Source: Candidatus Omnitrophota bacterium
GTDB lineage: Bacteria; Omnitrophota; Gorgyraeia; Gygaellales; Gygaellaceae
Length of the DNA: 32,942 bases
Direction: 5' to 3'
NCBI GenBank assembly: GCA_018400015.1
Contig: JAGYNB010000010.1
Span: 1-32,942, forward strand
Part shown: piece after piece, positions 25,481-32,942 of the stretch
Position numbering within the stretch: position 1 is the stretch's first letter
Layout: every line of letters begins with the position of its first letter
Made by a program: the position numbers and the translations under genes
Notes under the pieces: model-generated
What the model was told of the DNA's origin: nothing
Databases searched by the model: none
Seen by the model: only the letters and a program-made list of their open reading frames with translations

Positions 25481-25978
25481 CTAAATAACAAACTTCTTTC
25501 TTCTGAGTTTAACCTTTAGCTTACGCTCAATATAACCCGGAACAAAATCACGAATATCTGCTCCCAAAAACGACGCTTCTTTTAAAAGTTTGCTGGAAAC
25601 ATAACTAAATTCTTCCGATGGCATCAAAAATACAGTTTCGATATCAGTTGCAAGTTTTCTATTTGTCAAAGCCATCTGAAACTCATAGTCAAAATCCGAA
25701 ACCATCCTTATCCCGCGCATAATTACATTAATGCGTTTTTTACGGGCATAGTTAATAACAAGACCTTCGAAAGAATCAACCATTACTTTTTTCAAAGATT
25801 TTGTCGCTTTTTTAACCATATCCATGCGTTCCTGTAAGGAAAATAAAGGCTCCTTCTGAGGATTATGGGCAACAGCAACAATTATCTCATCGAATATTTT
25901 AAGACCCCTTTTGATGATATCTAAATGACCGTAAGTTAAAGGGTCGAACGTTCCTGGATATATCGCTTTTTTACTCAT
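25481..25978 (-). CDS. coaD: Phosphopantetheine adenylyltransferase
   Basis: Transfers AMP to 4'-phosphopantetheine in coenzyme A synthesis. The nucleotidyltransferase motif YPGTFDPLTYGHLDII is at residues 7-22 (His18), MRGIRMVSDFDYEFQMALTN at about 86-105, and SYVSSKLLKE near 125. 165 residues, full length. It overlaps the end of rsmD by 8 bases; the rsmD-coaD pair is common in bacteria. Confidence 0.96.
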   Translation of the reverse strand: MSKKAIYPGTFDPLTYGHLDIIKRGLKIFDEIIVAVAHNPQKEPLFSLQERMDMVKKATKSLKKVMVDSFEGLVINYARKKRINVIMRGIRMVSDFDYEFQMALTNRKLATDIETVFLMPSEEFSYVSSKLLKEASFLGADIRDFVPGYIERKLKVKLRRKKFVI

Positions 25979-26543
25979 CTTTATTCGTATAAAAGTAAAC
26001 AGCCGTATCAGAGTAAATTTTTGAACGATACGGCCTTATATTGGATAATTCTGTTGTTACCGGATCTTTCTTATAGGCCTGGACAACCAAAATTCCATCG
26101 GGCGCTAATATATCATAGCTATCCAGCGTTTGCAAGGTTTTTTTTGTCAATTCCTTATAATAAGGGGCGTCACAAAAAATTATATCAAATTTTAAGCTTT
26201 TTCCATCTAAAAAAACTGCTGCCTTAAGCGCATCTAAACGCAATAATTCAATTAAACAACCCTTATCTTCATTTACCAATGCTTGTTTTACTTTTTTAAT
26301 ATTAGCCTTCAATGCTTTTATGCTTTGAAAACTGTTTTCAACAAAAGTTACGCTTTTAGCTGCACGCGATATAGCCTCCAAACCTACGCTGCCTGTACCG
26401 GCAAATAAATCCAAAAAGCTTTTCCCTTGAACAAAATCCCCTAACGAATCAAAAACTGCCTTACGCAGCTTCTCTTCTGTGGGGCGAATATTCTTCGCGG
26501 AAGATAAAACCAGTCCTTTTAATCTACCTGACGTAATACGCAT
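25971..26543 (-). CDS. rsmD: 16S rRNA (guanine-966-N2)-methyltransferase
   Basis: SAM-dependent methylation of small-subunit rRNA. MRITSGRLKG and RPTEEKLRKAVFDSLG form the N-terminal part, the SAM loop LDLFAGTGSVGLEAISR is at about 44-60, and the catalytic motif IV reads DIIFCDAPYYK (Asp125-Tyr128). Most family members have (N/D)PPY there; Ala126 replaces the first proline. 190 residues, usual length. The ATG is 25 bases inside recG, after an AGGAG site. Confidence 0.93.
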   Translation of the reverse strand: MRITSGRLKGLVLSSAKNIRPTEEKLRKAVFDSLGDFVQGKSFLDLFAGTGSVGLEAISRAAKSVTFVENSFQSIKALKANIKKVKQALVNEDKGCLIELLRLDALKAAVFLDGKSLKFDIIFCDAPYYKELTKKTLQTLDSYDILAPDGILVVQAYKKDPVTTELSNIRPYRSKIYSDTAVYFYTNKDE

Positions 26544-28594
26544 TCTGAATATCTCCTGATTATAGCGTTTTTTATTATATGATTTTCTTTCTTTTCTAAT
26601 TGAGGGTCTATTTCCAGCAATTTAACTGCTTCTTGCCTAGCCATACGCAATAAATCTATTTGTTTTGATGGATCGCTCATCTTAAACTGCAAAATTCCAT
26701 GCTGGTCTAAACCAAATATATCTCCCTGGCCGCGGATTTCAAGATCGATCTGAGCAATTTTAAAACCATCCTGATTTTCTAAAAAAGCTTTTATCCTTTG
26801 TTTGGAGATCGGAGAATCAAATTTACCCATAACTAAACAATGTGAATCATAAACACCTCTTCCAATACGACCCCTTAACTGATGTAATTGCGACAAACCA
26901 AACCTATGAGCATCTTCAATAAACATAACACTTGCATTTTTTACATCTATGCCAACCTCTAATATAGTAGTTGATACTAAAATATCGATCTTGTGATTAT
27001 GAAACTTTTTCATAATCAATGTCTGCTCTTTATTATTCAGTCTTCCATGTAAAAGAGCTAATCGATATCCATTAAAAACATTCTTTTTTAATTCCCCAAA
27101 CATACTTTTTGCAGACATAATCTGCATGCTAGAAGTATCTTCTATGGCTGGAAAAACTATATAGGCCTGCCTTCCTTTATCAAGCTCTTTTTTTATAAAA
27201 ACATAGGCATCATTTTGTTGATCTTGGTTAAAAAGCTTAGTCGATACTGGCCTTCTTCCAGGAGGAAAACCTTCAATAGCAGAAATATCCATATCGGCAT
27301 ACAAAGTCAATGCCATGGTTCTAGGAATTGGCGTAGCTGACATTACCAACACATCGGGATTCAAAGCTTTTTTAGCCAAAAAGGCTCTTTGCCCTACTCC
27401 AAACTTATGTTGCTCATCAATAACCACCAAACCAAGACTTTTAAAAACTGCATCATCGCTTAGTAAAGCATGTGTACCGATAATAATATCTATTTTACCA
27501 GCGCTAAGTTTCTTTAATATCATAGCTTTATTACTGACGCTGGAAGTTAAAATTGAGATCTTTACTTTCTTTTTGTTAAACAACATTCCTTTAATAAAAT
27601 TATTGAACTTATCATAATGCTGCCTGGCAAGGATCTCCGTAGGGACCAAAAAAGCGACCTGACTGCCGGAATTAACCGCCACTAAAGCCGCGATAAACGC
27701 AACTATTGTCTTACCTGAACCGACATCGCCCTGTAAAAGCCTGTACATCGCAGAATTTCTCCTTAAATCACCGGTAATCTGCCCTAAAACTTGCTTTTGT
27801 GACTGAGTTAAATCAAAAGGCAAAAACCTTAGAATCTTCTTAATTAGATCTCTATCCACCACATGAGGCTTTGCTTTAATTAATTTCTTATTTATTTTAC
27901 GCAATAGCAAAACAACCTGAAAGATGAAAAACTCCTCAAAACTTAAACGGCGCTTTGCCTGTTCAAGAGAAACAAAATCCTTAGGATAATGTAGGTTTAA
28001 TAATGAAGATACCGAATTGTAAAGATTGTATTTAGATCTAAGGCTATAAGGAAGAGATTCTCTAAACTGAAAACTACATTTATCCAGTGTATGCTTTATT
28101 GTTCTTCTTAAAAAACGCTGTGTTAAGCCTTGGGTTAATGAATAAATTGGCACGATACGACCAGCGCTTAAGCTATCATCATTACCATTATCTATTAATT
28201 CGAATTCAGGATTGCTAAATTGTAATTTCCCTTTAAAAATTGTTAATTTACCATATGTTATTATACGTTGACCAATCTTAAAACTTTTTTTCAAATAAGA
28301 TTGGTTAAACCATACACAATCAATGCGACCAGTACCGTCATCTACAACAATAGTGACTATATCGAATCTTTTCTTAAAGGAATACCTGCTTCCCAAAGCA
28401 ATAATATCAGCCTTGATTAAATAAATACCATCTTCTTTTAAATCTTTTATTTTGGATATTTCACGGCGGTCTTCATAACGATAAGGAAAATAAAAAAGTA
28501 TATCTTCTGCTGTCTTAATATCTAAACGCTCAAAGAGAATTGCTTTTTTTGGGCCTATCCCTTTTAAATAACGTATAGAATCTGTTAATTTCAT
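26519..28594 (-). CDS. recG: ATP-dependent DNA helicase RecG
   Basis: Branch-migration helicase that remodels stalled forks and Holliday junctions. The N-terminal wedge/OB domain covers roughly residues 1-170. The helicase core has LLQGDVGSGKTIVAF (Walker A near 293), VVIDEQHKFGVGQRA (DEQH near 391), MSATPIPRTMAL and, in the second RecA domain, EDAHRFGLSQLHQLRGRIGRG. 691 residues, complete. It starts 18 bases after the thioredoxin-like gene and overlaps rsmD. Confidence 0.95.
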   Translation of the reverse strand: MKLTDSIRYLKGIGPKKAILFERLDIKTAEDILFYFPYRYEDRREISKIKDLKEDGIYLIKADIIALGSRYSFKKRFDIVTIVVDDGTGRIDCVWFNQSYLKKSFKIGQRIITYGKLTIFKGKLQFSNPEFELIDNGNDDSLSAGRIVPIYSLTQGLTQRFLRRTIKHTLDKCSFQFRESLPYSLRSKYNLYNSVSSLLNLHYPKDFVSLEQAKRRLSFEEFFIFQVVLLLRKINKKLIKAKPHVVDRDLIKKILRFLPFDLTQSQKQVLGQITGDLRRNSAMYRLLQGDVGSGKTIVAFIAALVAVNSGSQVAFLVPTEILARQHYDKFNNFIKGMLFNKKKVKISILTSSVSNKAMILKKLSAGKIDIIIGTHALLSDDAVFKSLGLVVIDEQHKFGVGQRAFLAKKALNPDVLVMSATPIPRTMALTLYADMDISAIEGFPPGRRPVSTKLFNQDQQNDAYVFIKKELDKGRQAYIVFPAIEDTSSMQIMSAKSMFGELKKNVFNGYRLALLHGRLNNKEQTLIMKKFHNHKIDILVSTTILEVGIDVKNASVMFIEDAHRFGLSQLHQLRGRIGRGVYDSHCLVMGKFDSPISKQRIKAFLENQDGFKIAQIDLEIRGQGDIFGLDQHGILQFKMSDPSKQIDLLRMARQEAVKLLEIDPQLEKKENHIIKNAIIRRYSECVLRQVD

Positions 28595-28612
28595 AAATTA
28601 CAACTCTAAACT

Positions 28613-30148
28613 CTACTTACAACTCCCTGTGTTGCCATCAAATGATAATTTCTCTAACCCCTTAATTTTTCTTAGTTCGCTTCTATCACTTAAACTGTAA
28701 TTATTCTGCCAAAATATAGTAGGACTTGCTGTTATGCCAAGCTCCCTACAAAGTCGTTCGCTTTCTTCAACCAAAGCCTTGCTTTCTTCAAAAGCCTTCA
28801 CTTCAATATCTTTGGGGTCTAAACCTAATGAAATTGCGCATTCGCGCCAAGAGTCTCTGTTTTTAATATCTTTATTGCGGCACAAGATATAATCAAAAAA
28901 CTTTTCAGGATAATATTTCTGCACAATCATCTGTTCTATGTCTTCATGCATCTCATCTTTGCCATGTAAAGATACAATATTATTCTCTTTGTCTTTAGAA
29001 AATATATATTTAAATTCAAGCTCTATATCCAGATTATCTTTTTTTATCTTATCTATCAAAGCATTCTCTAAAGACACGCTAAAAGGACAATAGCTCATCA
29101 CAAAAAGAGTTATTGTATTTTCTTTAATTTCTTTATCTAAAAACAACCTTCCTTTTAATAACAAGCTGGATGCAAGATAATAATCGCTCATATCAGACTT
29201 TTTAATCATTCCCGAAGCTGATGCACGATTATAATTCATAGCTGCCTCAATACCCTTATCAAACACTATCGCCGGCAATTTAGTCAAACCCGCTTCTTTT
29301 GATATTTTCTTTCCTAAATCAGTTTTGTAATCTAATCTTTTTAACAACATGCCGCGGAACATCTTCTCAAATGTACCCAAAGCGAATGTATAATCCGAAC
29401 AATCCAAACAATCCTCTGATTCGATTAAATAGGCTTTGAATTTAACAGCATCATTAAATTCACAAAATCCTTTTAAATCTTCAGTATTTACACATCTGCC
29501 GTTTTTAAAAGGCTGAATACAATCAGAATCGCTAAAACACTCTGGGAGCTTTTTACATACAGGCGGTTTAGCTATCCCCAATTCTTTACCAATAGCTATT
29601 GCCAAAGAAACAGCATCATTTTTACCTTCGTAAAGTTTATCATTAATGTATATTGTCGGACTGGCTATAATAGATAAACTATCAGTTTTCTTTATGCTCT
29701 TCAACAACAAAGCCTTGCCTACAGAATCAACCTTTTTCTTGATATCCTGCGGATCTAAACCAACCAATAACAAACTGCCCTGCCAATTATCCGACTGAAT
29801 TAAAGAATTCCTCACATCTAAATAATCCCAAAACTTTTCTCGATAATACGCTGCAATAACAAGCTGCCTCATATCTTCTTCAATTTCGCTGCTTCCGTGC
29901 ATAGAAACAAAAGTACTTCCTTCTATTTCAACGATATAATTAATTTCTACGTTGATTTGATCGCCAAAAATATCTTTTAATATCCTAAATGAATTCTCTG
30001 CTAAAACAGAGTAAGGACAATAACTCATTACATATAAATCAATTTTTGTTTTTTCTTGATTATTATTGGATACTTTAATAACTATTAATACTAATACAAA
30101 AACAATAGCTGCCGCAAAAGTAAATCTAACAAGAATCCTTTTCATCAT
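28613..30148 (-). CDS. Exported or membrane-anchored protein with three thioredoxin-like domains
   Basis: 511 residues with an N-terminal membrane segment (about 8-25) that can act as signal anchor. Domain 1 (about 35-195) has MSYCPYS (Cys44, Ser47) and a cis-proline motif ASPT (Pro164). Domain 3 (about 343-485) repeats the plan: MSYCPFS (Cys354, Ser357) and ASPT (Pro476); both also share a (M/L)HG block, YYxEKFxDY and GLDPxDI, so they look like an internal duplication. Between them is a Cys-rich stretch (Cys198, 204, 210, 219, 229) and a middle domain with CLDC (Cys247, Cys250) and LPAIVF (Pro292). This suggests extracytoplasmic disulfide exchange, with two single-Cys sites and one CxxC. Substrate unknown. 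Spacing is 12 bases after the kinase and 18 before recG. Confidence 0.8.
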   Translation of the reverse strand: MMKRILVRFTFAAAIVFVLVLIVIKVSNNNQEKTKIDLYVMSYCPYSVLAENSFRILKDIFGDQINVEINYIVEIEGSTFVSMHGSSEIEEDMRQLVIAAYYREKFWDYLDVRNSLIQSDNWQGSLLLVGLDPQDIKKKVDSVGKALLLKSIKKTDSLSIIASPTIYINDKLYEGKNDAVSLAIAIGKELGIAKPPVCKKLPECFSDSDCIQPFKNGRCVNTEDLKGFCEFNDAVKFKAYLIESEDCLDCSDYTFALGTFEKMFRGMLLKRLDYKTDLGKKISKEAGLTKLPAIVFDKGIEAAMNYNRASASGMIKKSDMSDYYLASSLLLKGRLFLDKEIKENTITLFVMSYCPFSVSLENALIDKIKKDNLDIELEFKYIFSKDKENNIVSLHGKDEMHEDIEQMIVQKYYPEKFFDYILCRNKDIKNRDSWRECAISLGLDPKDIEVKAFEESKALVEESERLCRELGITASPTIFWQNNYSLSDRSELRKIKGLEKLSFDGNTGSCK

Positions 30149-30160
30149 TTTCTCTTCCCT

Positions 30161-31060
30161 TTATAAAACAAATAATCTTTTATATTTATTCATTCGCTTT
30201 AGAATCATTATTTTATTAAGCTTGGAGGTTTCCTCTAAACCAAAACCTTCGACATTAAAAGAAGCAATTACAGTCCCCTTTATAATTGCATTAAAAATAG
30301 CCAACCTTGAAATATCTTTTTCTAAAGTAAGTGCTCCCATAAAACCTCCGGCAAAGGTATCTCCGGCACCGGTCGCATCAACTATATTATCGATTGGAAA
30401 CGCTGGAAGAGACACCATAAAACTACCTGCATTAAGCAATACCCCATGCTCTCCTTTTTTAATCAAAACAATTTTTGGTCCCATCCTCAACAGAATTTTT
30501 GAAGCCTTGATAATATTGTATTCTCCGGAAAGCTGCCTTGCCTCCTGGTCATTACAGAAAAAAATCTGCACCTTTTTTAACACTCGCAGAAGATCCTTTT
30601 TGCTGTTTTCAATCCAATAGTTCATGCTATCACAGGCCACAAGCCTGGGAGATGTAAACTTTTTTAAAAGCGACAATTGCAGCTTAGGATCAACATTAGC
30701 CAAAAAAATATTTTTGATTTTGCGTTGGTCATTTGTAATATCGGGCTTAAAACTGCCAAGTACGCCAATTACTGTTTTTTTAGTTATCGCGCAATTAAAA
30801 TCTTTAGTATACTCACCGGTCCAACGGAAATTTTCACCTTTAATAACTGATACTGAACGTAAATCAATGCCTTTATTTTTCAAGAAAATTTTATATTTCC
30901 GCGGAAAATCACTGCCAATACACGATACCAAATTAACTTTGGTAAAAATCTTTGCCGCCATAGAAAAATGAACTGCTGAACCGCCTAAAATATCCTTTTT
31001 TAGATTAACTGGTGTTTTAACAGTATCTAGCCCTATCGTACCTAATACAATTATACTCAT
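30161..31060 (-). CDS. PfkB-family carbohydrate kinase, substrate unknown
   Basis: Ribokinase-fold kinase of 299 residues. The N-terminal GGSAVHFSMAAKIF (about 26-39) forms the substrate-side motif, and VDATGAGDTFAGGF (about 227-240) is the C-terminal signature with catalytic Asp234 and the anion hole. Most of the substrate lid is short, as in the nucleoside/sugar kinase branch. I cannot assign ribose, fructose, adenosine or another substrate. The ATG overlaps the stop of the upstream fusion protein by 4 bases (ATGA), so the two are translationally coupled, and a thioredoxin-like protein follows 12 bases later. Confidence 0.85.
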   Translation of the reverse strand: MSIIVLGTIGLDTVKTPVNLKKDILGGSAVHFSMAAKIFTKVNLVSCIGSDFPRKYKIFLKNKGIDLRSVSVIKGENFRWTGEYTKDFNCAITKKTVIGVLGSFKPDITNDQRKIKNIFLANVDPKLQLSLLKKFTSPRLVACDSMNYWIENSKKDLLRVLKKVQIFFCNDQEARQLSGEYNIIKASKILLRMGPKIVLIKKGEHGVLLNAGSFMVSLPAFPIDNIVDATGAGDTFAGGFMGALTLEKDISRLAIFNAIIKGTVIASFNVEGFGLEETSKLNKIMILKRMNKYKRLFVL

Positions 31061-32942
31061 TCTGTATACTCCACTATTATTGGGTCTTCTTCTAATACCA
31101 ATTTTAAAATATTATTTCTTACCGGTTTCAAAATACTCACGGCTTCCGATTGTTTCGTTCTTGTAAAATTCAATGTTACCCTTGCTGATTCGGCAGGAAT
31201 CTCTAAAATAACCTTTTGTCTAGGATAATTCTCCCATGGCAAAAAGAATTCTTTTGCATCGTTCCATAAAGCATAAATAACCGTATTATCTTTCATGAAT
31301 TTAAAACCGTATATACCAGGACCTAAACTGAGCCTTTCTAAAAACACAGCTTCTCCTAATTTATCGTTAACCAACCTTAAAGCATAAAAAGAAGGCCTCT
31401 GCTTTCCTTTGGTGTCAATTAAACCTGAAGTATAGTTGCCATCTTTTGAATTCTCCAATGACTGAAAATTAACCTTATCAACTCCAAACGCTTTCAGAAT
31501 AACCGCTTTTTTAAATAAGTTATTGGATTGCTGCCGGATAATCCATTCATGTGTAATATCATACCTTTTATGGCGCTTATCTTGAAGAATTCTTTTTAAT
31601 AACCTTGCTCTTTTAAAGTAATGGTTTGAATATTTCTCTTGCTCGGTTAAAAAGATAGAATCTATTAAGTTAACGCTCGCCCAAACGGGAACATGAATAT
31701 TATAAACGCTTAATTGATCTGTTATATAATTGACTAAATCGGGAATGCCAGTGTAATCATAGTCACAGCATAATTCAATTGCATCGCAGAAAGAAACAAG
31801 CTTAATAAATCTTTTTGCACAAAAAAGCACTTCGGTAAGTTCTCCCTGATAGTTATGAAATGGTCTTCTCTTTACGCGCTCATCAAAAATACTACCCATA
31901 TCCACACCACTAAGAACCACCTTTACCTTAGAATTGGCCTCTTTCAAAGTCTTACTAGTAAGCTTTAAAAACTCCGCAAAGCTCCTATAATCATCTTTAC
32001 AAAAATTGCGAAAGATATCCTTAGAACCGACTGAATAATAAAGAACCGGCTTTTGTATATTAGGCATATCCGAAGAACCATTCCCGTCATACCGGCCGAC
32101 CAAAGCAAAAATAAACTCTTGAAAATGTTTTCTATACTCTTGTTTTACCCATAAAAAACTTGGGGTTTCTTCGCTTTCAGCACGCTCTTTTGCCGCCCAG
32201 GACGAATAGGGATCAATGGCAAGCTGGATGTTAAAACCGGCATTTTGCCACTCGTTAATAAGAAAATCCAACTTTTCCCACTCATAGGAATGCGCACCAT
32301 CACCAGATGGCGCAGAAGGTTCTATTTCATTCCATGTTATATCGATAAATTTTACCCAATTACTACCTGTATCTTTATAAAAACTTGCCTGCTGTCTTAA
32401 AATCCTTCCATCAAAATCCCTGTTACCATAACCAATACCGAAATAAGATAATTCATTATCTTGACAAAATCCCGCTAAAGGATTTAATAATAGAATAATT
32501 AACGCCATTAGTAAAAAACGTATCTTGGGAAAAAACGCTCCGGTCTTCTGCTTATACTCAATAAATTCTTTATTATATTTTAATTTCAATGTACCATCCT
32601 CTTTTTTCGCTAAAAGTATATATGCCGGAACTAACACTAAAAACATAATCATTGATGGCAAAGTCGGTGACTTGATAAAATAAATAAAACAAATCAAAAA
32701 TAACCCTGTATACTGTGGATGCCTTATATACCTATATATACCTGAAGTCACAAGATGCTGATTGGCTTTATGGTAAATACTCTTCCATCCTAGCACCAAT
32801 AAAGTAAAACCGATCAATAGCCCAGAATGAAAAATAAAAAGAAGAAGCCTCCTTGCAAATTCATTATTGTCTAAACCTAAATATACCAGTAAAAGATGGA
32901 TCCTATGCAAATCAAAAACAGGCAATATATTGCTCTGCTTGA
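31057..32942 (-). CDS. Fusion protein: ICMT-like membrane methyltransferase plus glycosidase-like domain (5' end outside window)
   Basis: The frame stays open to the right edge; the first possible start inside is a TTG at 32925, so the true start is probably outside. Numbering from that TTG, residues 25-135 form an isoprenylcysteine/phospholipid methyltransferase-like domain: two to three membrane helices, GIYRYIRHPQYTGLFL (62-77) and the acidic KKEDGTLKLKYNKEFIEY block. A hydrophobic segment (138-153) resembling a signal peptide follows. Residues 158-622 look like a GH39-type TIM-barrel glycosidase with a beta-sandwich tail, but where relatives usually have a (G/L)NE acid/base motif this protein has YYSVGSKD (296-303). 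The domain may bind rather than cut sugars. No ribosome site precedes the internal Met140, so a single fused product is likely. Confidence 0.75.
   Translation of the reverse strand, partial: KQSNILPVFDLHRIHLLLVYLGLDNNEFARRLLLFIFHSGLLIGFTLLVLGWKSIYHKANQHLVTSGIYRYIRHPQYTGLFLICFIYFIKSPTLPSMIMFLVLVPAYILLAKKEDGTLKLKYNKEFIEYKQKTGAFFPKIRFLLMALIILLLNPLAGFCQDNELSYFGIGYGNRDFDGRILRQQASFYKDTGSNWVKFIDITWNEIEPSAPSGDGAHSYEWEKLDFLINEWQNAGFNIQLAIDPYSSWAAKERAESEETPSFLWVKQEYRKHFQEFIFALVGRYDGNGSSDMPNIQKPVLYYSVGSKDIFRNFCKDDYRSFAEFLKLTSKTLKEANSKVKVVLSGVDMGSIFDERVKRRPFHNYQGELTEVLFCAKRFIKLVSFCDAIELCCDYDYTGIPDLVNYITDQLSVYNIHVPVWASVNLIDSIFLTEQEKYSNHYFKRARLLKRILQDKRHKRYDITHEWIIRQQSNNLFKKAVILKAFGVDKVNFQSLENSKDGNYTSGLIDTKGKQRPSFYALRLVNDKLGEAVFLERLSLGPGIYGFKFMKDNTVIYALWNDAKEFFLPWENYPRQKVILEIPAESARVTLNFTRTKQSEAVSILKPVRNNILKLVLEEDPIIVEYTE

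Noticed and set aside
30066-30620. Plus-strand open frame of 184 codons
   Set aside because: It is antisense to the kinase C-terminus and the start of the thioredoxin-like gene. Low-complexity hydrophobic translation typical of an AT-rich shadow frame.
32506-32508. Separate gene start at Met140 of the methyltransferase-glycosidase protein
   Set aside because: The segment after it resembles a signal peptide, but there is no ribosome site upstream and the frame is continuous with the methyltransferase domain.
1-32942. CRISPR arrays, insertion sequences, tRNA or rRNA genes
   Set aside because: I found no regularly spaced repeats, transposase-like frames or RNA gene signatures; almost all bases are inside convincing protein genes.

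Overview
The window is a gene-dense stretch of an AT-rich bacterial genome with 35 protein genes. All are on the minus strand, so transcription runs from right to left. Intergenic space is almost absent: many neighbours share 1-4 bases (ATGA, TGATG or TAATG junctions) and no gene-free stretch reaches 300 bases. There are no RNA genes, insertion sequences, CRISPR arrays or phage genes. The gene content is bacterial core metabolism. Lysine is made by the LL-diaminopimelate aminotransferase (DapL) route, and there is a secreted protein carrying an 'ITTYYPAPYGAYNELQ' block. From memory I associate that block with Candidatus Omnitrophota (OP3) and related uncultured phyla of the PVC/Elusimicrobia area. 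I therefore suggest an Omnitrophota-like genome, as an inference only.

Layout in order of transcription. (1) 32942-28613: a 5'-truncated membrane protein fusing an isoprenylcysteine-methyltransferase-like domain to a glycosidase-like domain, then a PfkB sugar kinase, then an exported protein with three thioredoxin-like domains. (2) 28594-24815: housekeeping genes recG, rsmD, coaD, yceD-like and rpmF. (3) 24808-19582: the fatty-acid cluster plsX-fabH-fabD-fabG-acpP-fabF, with a hairpin between acpP and fabF. (4) 19564-14987: leuC-leuD-leuB-asd-truA. (5) 15000-13483: a polytopic GT-C-like membrane protein. (6) 13448-12613: rplM-rpsI, with a strong sigma70-type promoter and a rho-independent terminator.

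(7) From 12481 to the left edge is one apparent operon, argC-J-B-D-F-G-H, a secreted protein, lysA-dapF-dapA-dapB-dapL. It has its own promoter and a candidate operator palindrome. ArgJ recycles the acetyl group, so argC-J-B-D-F-G-H makes arginine from glutamate plus carbamoyl phosphate. Asd (upstream cluster) feeds DapA, DapB, DapL, DapF and LysA, which covers aspartate semialdehyde to lysine. LeuC, LeuD and LeuB supply the middle of leucine synthesis; leuA is not in the window. PlsX through FabF cover acyl-phosphate formation and the initiation and condensation steps of type II fatty-acid synthesis.

The least explained items are the methyltransferase/pseudo-glycosidase fusion, the CxxS-CxxC-CxxS triple-thioredoxin protein, the secreted protein inside the arginine-lysine operon, and the palindrome over the arg promoter. 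I see no clear new defence or mobile system.
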